DNA from: Paracoccus sp. MBLB3053
GTDB taxonomy: Bacteria > Pseudomonadota > Alphaproteobacteria > Rhodobacterales > Rhodobacteraceae
Direction: 5' to 3'
Length of the DNA stretch: 64,000 nucleotides
Assembly: GCF_031822435.1 (NCBI RefSeq)
Contig: NZ_JAVQLW010000001.1
Coordinates: forward strand, 937,501-1,001,500
The notes below the pieces were generated by a model that worked only from the letters and a program-made list of their open reading frames with translations, had not been told where the DNA came from and ran no database searches. A program made the position numbers and the translations under genes. Shown here in pieces: positions 60,301 through 64,000 of the stretch (its first letter is position 1; each line of letters opens with the position of its first letter).

Positions 60301-60491
60301 GTGTCCTGAATTGTGCCGCCCGGAAGCGACGCGCTTATCACCATGATCTTTATGGTGAAATTCGGGTCTTCCTCGCGTCCGAGGCGCAAGTAGCTATAGG
60401 TTCCGGCCAGCATCGAGACGATGAGCAGGAACCAGACGAGTGAACGGTGATGCAATGCCCAGTCGGAAAGGTTGAAGCCGCGAGAGGTCAT
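57396..60491 (-). CDS. RND efflux permease (TriC/AcrB superfamily)
   Basis: A 1,031-residue hydrophobe/amphiphile efflux permease. The N-terminal helix (about 10-30) is followed by the large porter loop, the membrane block with helix 4 LLVDDAMIAIETMI (the conserved Asp-Asp proton relay), a second periplasmic loop and six more helices ending in ALYCAIFAVKPP. Overall length and the DD motif are normal for the family. It overlaps the adaptor gene by 4 bp. No outer-membrane channel gene follows. Confidence 0.92.
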   Translation of the reverse strand: MTSRGFNLSDWALHHRSLVWFLLIVSMLAGTYSYLRLGREEDPNFTIKIMVISASLPGGTIQDTLDQVTTRIETKLEELDELKFTRSVTMPGQSIVYLELDPTIRGPEVPEVWKRVRNMMSDIRPDFPAEFGGFQFNDDFGDVYGNIYAFTSDGFSPRELRDRVENIRKQVQALPMAGKTALLGVRKEEVYIEFSSARLAALGLNHNQVVQTLATQNAIAPSGIVQAGPEQVLLRVGGKFDDAQAIAAVNLRVGDRFFNIGDVAEVRRGYQDPPDEMFRYNGKAAIGLQIGMREGENILEFGKEVDALMAGVARDLPIGIEMAKFADQPHVVNDAVGHFVRALAEAVAIVLLVSFVSLGFRAGFVVTLTIPLVLAITFVILEICGITLQRISLGALIIALGLLVDDAMIAIETMISRLEIGETVEKAASYAWTSIAFPMLTGTLVTVAGFIPIGLNNSAAGEFTFSLFVVIAVSLLVSWVVAVLFAPLLGVTFLARSAERHEQRAGPLRRGFHRLLIMGMRFRWATITVTFAAFALSVFGMGYVQQQFFPTSDRTEIIIDVTERANASIAKTDADIARLETFLAEQQDALFYTSFVGRGAPRFVLSMDVPTPGPYMGQVLIQTADLAARDRLKSRLIEFGKTELIGTELYVKNLEIGPPVGKPVQYRVSSPDLNQARDKARGLAAVMSTEERLRDISLDWNEPARVITLRVNQDQARRVGITNEDIAGALSGTFSGREITQLRDGIFLITVLARGSESDRQSLNSIQNLQLATETGTPIPLASLAQLDYGTEQPLIMQRDGMPTVTVKADIATGDQPATIISALSTKVAEFEKGLPAQVKVAVGGTVETSGESQAPIAAVVPVMLLLMALLVMIQMQSFRLSLIVFAAAPLGLIGVVATLLPFGVPMGFVAILGVLALIGILIRNSVILVHEIQVLIAKGHSKWDAVFEASDSRARPILLTAAAASLALIPISRQVFWGPMAYAMMGGIIAGTLVTLVFVPALYCAIFAVKPPEGGGMPSAEELARAAADR

Positions 60492-61585
60492 GGATCGACG
60501 CTTTCTCCCACGGCTTGGCCGTCCTGAAGCGAATGGATGCCGCGGATGACGATTTCCTCGCCGGCGGTCACGCCTTCGCTGACCGTCACCTGGTTCTGCA
60601 GGCCGGAACTGTCGGTCACGATGCGACGCATCGAGACACGCGCCGGTTCATTTTCACGTGAAACGATCCAGACATGGGGAACGCCCTGCCGAAGAAGGAT
60701 CGCTGCCCTGGGGATCGTCAGGCGGGTCATTTCGCCTGTCGACGGGCTGGCACGCACCAATGCGCCCAGCCTGAAACCTTCGACATTCTCAAGCGAAAGA
60801 TGCACGCGTCTGGTCCTGGTCACGGCATCCGCGACCGGTTCGATGCGCGAGGCGCGGGCAGCGTTGCGGATGTCGGGATGGTTCTCTGACCAGACTTCGA
60901 AACTGTCCCCGATCGCGAGACGCGACAGAAGCGCGGGTTGCACGTCGATGACGACTTCCAGCTCGTCTTGGCCCGACAACTGCATCACGGCCTGGCCTGC
61001 ACTGACGACCTCGCCCGGCTCGACATCTATCGAACTGATGACTCCGTCGAACGGAGCCTTCATTTCCGCGAATTGCTCGGTGTCCCGCGCCCTTATGAGC
61101 TCGGACTGGGCCTGCTGCTCGGCTGCGCGGGCGGTGGCCAGCATCTGTTCGGCCTGCTCCAGATTCGCGGTCGTCGTCACGTTTCGGTTGGCAAGGGCCC
61201 TGGTCCGCGCAGCGGTCGCCTCGGCCGTCTCGAGTGCGACCTTTGCTGCATCGGCTGCGGCCTGGGCGGCGGCAACCTGGCCCTGCAGATCCTCGGGGTC
61301 TAGTGTCGCAAGTGTCTCGCCTTGCCGGACCACGTCGCCAAGTTCGACATTGCGCGCGGTGAGCCTGCCAAGGGTCTGAAAAGCCAGCGACACCTCGGTC
61401 CGAGCCTTTATCACGCCGGGCATCGAATGGTTCATGGCGGGTGAACTGCTGACGATGATGCTGGCGACGGGCCGGAAACCTTCGTCATCCGGTGGGGCAG
61501 GTGCCGACCAGGGAAGCTGAAAGCCAAAGGCCGGGCCAGTGACCGACAGGCCGACGGCGAGGAAGAAGAAACTGCGCCGGATCAT
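60488..61585 (-). CDS. RND periplasmic adaptor (second of two)
   Basis: A 365-residue membrane fusion protein. A signal peptide (about 1-22, ending AFGF) is followed by a lipoyl half (VELGDVVRQGETLATLDPEDL), a coiled-coil hairpin (about 95-170, heptads such as AAAQAAADAAKVALETAEAT), the second lipoyl half (EMKAPFDGVISSIDVEPGEVVSAGQAV) and beta-barrel domains. It connects the permease to an outer-membrane channel. Its start overlaps the first adaptor and its stop overlaps the permease, both by 4 bp. Confidence 0.9.
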   Translation of the reverse strand: MIRRSFFFLAVGLSVTGPAFGFQLPWSAPAPPDDEGFRPVASIIVSSSPAMNHSMPGVIKARTEVSLAFQTLGRLTARNVELGDVVRQGETLATLDPEDLQGQVAAAQAAADAAKVALETAEATAARTRALANRNVTTTANLEQAEQMLATARAAEQQAQSELIRARDTEQFAEMKAPFDGVISSIDVEPGEVVSAGQAVMQLSGQDELEVVIDVQPALLSRLAIGDSFEVWSENHPDIRNAARASRIEPVADAVTRTRRVHLSLENVEGFRLGALVRASPSTGEMTRLTIPRAAILLRQGVPHVWIVSRENEPARVSMRRIVTDSSGLQNQVTVSEGVTAGEEIVIRGIHSLQDGQAVGESVDP

Positions 61586-62679
61586 TCCTGCTCCTCGATC
61601 CGGTCAGCGATGACCTTGCGACCGGGAAAGAGCAGCTGTGATCCAGCCCCCACGACCAACTGCCCGGGGGTAAGTCCGGTGCCGATGATCACCTCCCCCT
61701 CGGCAAAGCGCTGAATCGTCACCTCGGCCAGTTCGACGCGGGACTGCCCGTCAACCACCCAGACCGCCGGCCGGCTGCCTAGGCTTGTCAGGGCGGTCCA
61801 CGGGACCGAGATCCCTTTGCCGACAGGAAAGTGAACCGCGCCGCGGAAGGCGGCGCCCAGCAGCTCATAGCCAGGCGGAGGGTCCACGATCTTGGCGCGC
61901 ACGGTCACCGAGCCAGTACCGGGGCTGACCAGCGGCGCGATTTCCGTCACCTGCGCCTCTAGCCGCATGTCGGGAAAGTCGATCCCGCTCAGCCTGACCT
62001 TGGCGCCAAGCGCCGCATCGAGCATGGGTGAGTTGGGCGTCTGGAAAACGACCTCACGACCGGATGATGAAGCCAGCGTGATGACGGGCTGCGCGGCGCC
62101 GACGATCTGCCCGGGCTCGGCGTTCCGAGCGGTGACGATGGCATCTGCCGGAGCCCTGATGACGGTGTCGTCCAAGGCACGTTGCGCCTGGTCGCGCGAT
62201 GAATGTGCCTGCGCAAGCGACCGGTCCGCCGAGGACAGGGCCTGGTTCGCCAAGTCCAGTTCGGCCCTTGTCCCGACGCCTCGTTCCAGCATCGCGCGGG
62301 CGCGTTCCTGAGCCTGCCGGGACTGTTCCTGCGACGCGACCGCCGAAGCCAGCGCCGCCTCGGCGACATGTAGCGATTGTTCCTGCTGCAGCGGGTCGGT
62401 TCGGGCAAGCGGCTCGTTGCGCTTGACGGCGTCTCCCTCGTTCACCTGCACCTCGATCACGCGGCCACCCTGACGGAAGCCGATATCGATGCTGTCTGTC
62501 GGATGGATTGTTCCCGAAAGTGCCGCGTCGAAAATCAGCGGAACTTCCTGAACGGTGAACAGTTCGACCCGAAGCGGCTCCTCTGCCGCGCCAGGCGAAG
62601 CAAGCACCATGGCGACAAGGCTGCCGGTCAGGGCACAGCGCCCACCGCTTTTTGTGATCCCCTGAGCCAGAAAGCGCAC
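61582..62679 (-). CDS. RND periplasmic adaptor (first of two)
   Basis: A 365-residue membrane fusion protein, taking the GTG at 62679 as start; an in-frame TTG at 62742 would add 21 residues before a typical signal peptide (GGRCALTGSLVAMVLASPGAAEE). The lipoyl halves are GGRVIEVQVNEGDAVKRNEPLA and IRAPADAIVTARNAEPGQIVGAAQPV, with a coiled coil between. It differs clearly from the second adaptor. Two adaptors plus one permease is the TriABC arrangement. Confidence 0.85.
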   Translation of the reverse strand: MRFLAQGITKSGGRCALTGSLVAMVLASPGAAEEPLRVELFTVQEVPLIFDAALSGTIHPTDSIDIGFRQGGRVIEVQVNEGDAVKRNEPLARTDPLQQEQSLHVAEAALASAVASQEQSRQAQERARAMLERGVGTRAELDLANQALSSADRSLAQAHSSRDQAQRALDDTVIRAPADAIVTARNAEPGQIVGAAQPVITLASSSGREVVFQTPNSPMLDAALGAKVRLSGIDFPDMRLEAQVTEIAPLVSPGTGSVTVRAKIVDPPPGYELLGAAFRGAVHFPVGKGISVPWTALTSLGSRPAVWVVDGQSRVELAEVTIQRFAEGEVIIGTGLTPGQLVVGAGSQLLFPGRKVIADRIEEQE

Positions 62680-62805
62680 CGCCTGCCATTCCGATGAAGC
62701 CTGTACCGCCTTGGTGTAACCCGGCCTCGCGAAGGGATACAACCGTGGGCCTTGCCGCCGTCATCCGATTATTGGCAGCGGTTGCGTCGGATGCTGCATG
62801 GGCGA

Positions 62806-63528
62806 TCACTGATAGCTGCGTACGAGCGCCGCCGCGATCAATCCCCAGCCATCGACAACGACGAAGAAAGCCAGCTTGAAAGGCAGGGCCACGACGGCAG
62901 GGGGAACCATCATCATGCCCATCGACATGAGCACTGCCGAAACGACCAGATCGATGATAAGAAACGGTAATGAAACAAGGAATCCGATTTCGAACGCGCG
63001 CTGGATCTCGCTCAGCATGAAGGCCGGGATCAGCACGGACAGACGCTCGGGTGGGGCATCGGGCGCGGCGGAAATCTCGGCAAGTGTCGCGATCATCTCG
63101 GGGTCGGTGCGAAACTCCATGAAGCCGCGAAACGGCTCGATTCCACGATTGAAAGCTTCTTCGGCCCCAATCGTGCCGTCGCGAAGCGGCGCTCCCGCGA
63201 TGGTCCAGGCCTCAGTCAGGACAGGGTCCATCACGAACCAGGTCAGGAACATCGCAAGGCTGACGATCAGCATGTTCGGGGGCGACTGCTGCAGCCCCAG
63301 CGACTGGCGCAGAATGGAAAGCACGGTCACGATGAAGGGAAAGCAGGTCACCATGATGGCAAGGCCCGGCGCCAGGGAAAGCGCCGTCATGACAGCCAGG
63401 ATGGCGATCGCGTTCCGCCCCACCCCGTTCGTTACCGAATCCGCCATCTCGTTCAGTCCGTCGAGGTTTTGGGCAAGCGCCAGATCGGGCAACAGAAGAA
63501 ACGGAAAGACCAGCAGAAAGCTTTTCAC
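62806..63528 (-). CDS. fliP: Flagellar export protein FliP
   Basis: A 240-residue membrane component of the flagellar type III export gate. The signal-like N-terminus (about 1-20) and the conserved core are present: LAIMVTCFPFIVTVLSILRQSLGLQQSPPNMLIVSLAMFLTWFVM, the central PAFMLSEIQRAFEIGFLVSLPFLIIDLVVSAVLMSMGMMM and the C-terminal PFKLAFFVVVDGWGLIAAALVRSY. The start overlaps the fliN stop by 4 bp. Confidence 0.96.
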   Translation of the reverse strand: MKSFLLVFPFLLLPDLALAQNLDGLNEMADSVTNGVGRNAIAILAVMTALSLAPGLAIMVTCFPFIVTVLSILRQSLGLQQSPPNMLIVSLAMFLTWFVMDPVLTEAWTIAGAPLRDGTIGAEEAFNRGIEPFRGFMEFRTDPEMIATLAEISAAPDAPPERLSVLIPAFMLSEIQRAFEIGFLVSLPFLIIDLVVSAVLMSMGMMMVPPAVVALPFKLAFFVVVDGWGLIAAALVRSYQ

Positions 63529-63782
63529 GATGGGGCCGTCGCGCCGAGCACACGCACGAAAATGCGGTTCTCGCCGTCATCGGAGCTGGTCAACTCACCC
63601 CGTGCGATCACCTTGTCGCCGACGCAGATCTCGACACCGTCCGTGATCTGCTGGTCGAGCGTCAGGATGTCGTCGCTGCGCAGGCGGGAAAGTTCAGCGA
63701 CGGAAAGCTTCGTGCCGCCAAGTCGGATCGTGACCTCGACCTGGATCTGGTCCGTGGCGATGAGTCCATTGAATTCGTCCAT
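63525..63782 (-). CDS. fliN: Flagellar motor switch protein FliN (C-ring domain)
   Basis: An 85-residue SpoA-domain protein. The fold is recognisable in IQVEVTIRLGGTKLSVAELSRLRSDDILTLDQQITDGVEICVGDKVIARGEL...IFVRVL, matching the C-terminal domain of FliN/FliY. The start at 63782 (MDEFNG) is 2 bp after the stop of the upstream gene. It overlaps fliP. FliN forms the C-ring that sets motor direction and binds the export apparatus. Confidence 0.92.
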   Translation of the reverse strand: MDEFNGLIATDQIQVEVTIRLGGTKLSVAELSRLRSDDILTLDQQITDGVEICVGDKVIARGELTSSDDGENRIFVRVLGATAPS

Positions 63783-63784
63783 GC

Positions 63785-64000
63785 TCAATCTCCTGCAAGT
63801 TCGTCGATAATGGCCTGGCATTCGCGCGTGACCCGGTCCGGGTCCAACTGGATCGCCCCGCCCTGGAAAAGGATCTCGATCGCGTCCGGGCCCAGATCGG
63901 CAGCCTCGATCGACGCATTGGCAAGACCGCTGCGTTCCACGCATTCGCGGATGTCGGCAATCATGTCCGCGGGGCAGCAGATTCGCAGTTGATGGGGAAT
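63785..64000 (-). CDS. FliH-like flagellar assembly protein, C-terminal part (runs off window)
   Basis: Only the last 71 codons lie inside the window. The text LRICCPADMIADIRECVERS...IEILFQGGAIQLDPDRVTRECQAIIDEL has the FliH/SctL C-terminal pattern, in which a D-P motif precedes a terminal helix. The position just before fliN and fliP supports this. The identification is tentative because the N-terminal part is outside. Confidence 0.55.
   Translation of the reverse strand: MPHQLRICCPADMIADIRECVERSGLANASIEAADLGPDAIEILFQGGAIQLDPDRVTRECQAIIDELAGD

Noticed and set aside
58497..60443. Long open frame opposite the RND permease, and similar long frames opposite pqiB (15812-17944) and DUF2125 (21375-23123)
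   Set aside because: They are mirrors of the coding strand in GC-rich DNA, have no family resemblance, and are arginine/histidine-rich as expected for antisense frames.

Overview
The window reads as a chromosomal segment of a GC-rich alphaproteobacterium of the order Rhodobacterales, most like Paracoccus and its relatives. The signs are an rrn operon ending in 5S and initiator tRNA-Met, a CtrA-style flagellar locus, two half-size PqiA proteins, a DUF2125 protein, a short ModE, and heavy use of 1-4 bp ATGA/GTGA gene overlaps. The genus is an inference. No plasmid, phage or CRISPR signature is visible; the only mobile DNA seen is one decayed IS3-family copy.

Layout. 1-2181: the 3' part of 23S rRNA, 5S rRNA and tRNA-fMet. 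2182-3345: a small low-order zone with an N-terminally shortened HTH gene, tRNA-Ser(GCU) on the minus strand and an IS3 remnant. 3.4-8.4 kb: an AstE/AspA-type zinc hydrolase, ychF, orphan trpA, and a gene fusing an MhqO-type ring-cleavage dioxygenase to an MhqD-type hydrolase. 8.6-14.4 kb (minus): motB-flgE-flgK-flgL-flgI, with two CtrA-like boxes at matching distances upstream of motB and flgE. 14.5-18.6 kb: the pqiA-pqiA-pqiB-pqiC lipid-transport operon. 18.6-26.1 kb: mostly minus-strand metabolism (flavin reductase, cysQ-like, pmbA/tldE, DUF2125, ahcY, DUF2853) plus a plus-strand crotonase-fold gene without the usual catalytic glutamates.

26.2-33.7 kb (plus): glk, then tamA and tamB overlapping by 1 bp, ended by a strong intrinsic terminator. 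33.75-37.0 kb: a marR-emrB-emrA drug-efflux operon behind a perfect 14-bp inverted repeat. 37.2-42.5 kb (minus): amidase, aminotransferase and ftsK, divergent from ubiH and lolA. 44.5-48.1 kb (minus): an SLT lipoprotein and the molybdate system modE-modA-modB-modC. 48.2-50.1 kb: a thiolase and a DUF1003 protein. About 50.2-50.4 kb holds a highly base-paired intergenic element that looks like a structured RNA. 50.4-54.9 kb (minus): yhhQ, a phytase-like protein, mepA, a UMF1-type MFS carrier and a thioesterase. 55.1-57.4 kb: yggT and recQ. 57.4-62.7 kb (minus): a TriABC-like RND pump with two adaptors. 62.8-64 kb (minus): fliP, fliN and the end of a fliH-like gene.

Several systems concern the envelope: TamAB (outer-membrane protein assembly), PqiABC (phospholipid transport between membranes), LolA (lipoprotein transport), MepA and SLT (murein remodelling), two efflux systems and the flagellum. 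Flagellar genes lie at both ends of the window on the same strand, about 54 kb apart. The least explained items are the intergenic RNA-like element at 50.2-50.4 kb, the dioxygenase-hydrolase fusion, the paired CtrA boxes, the operators at marR and modA, and the ModE without a molybdate-binding domain.
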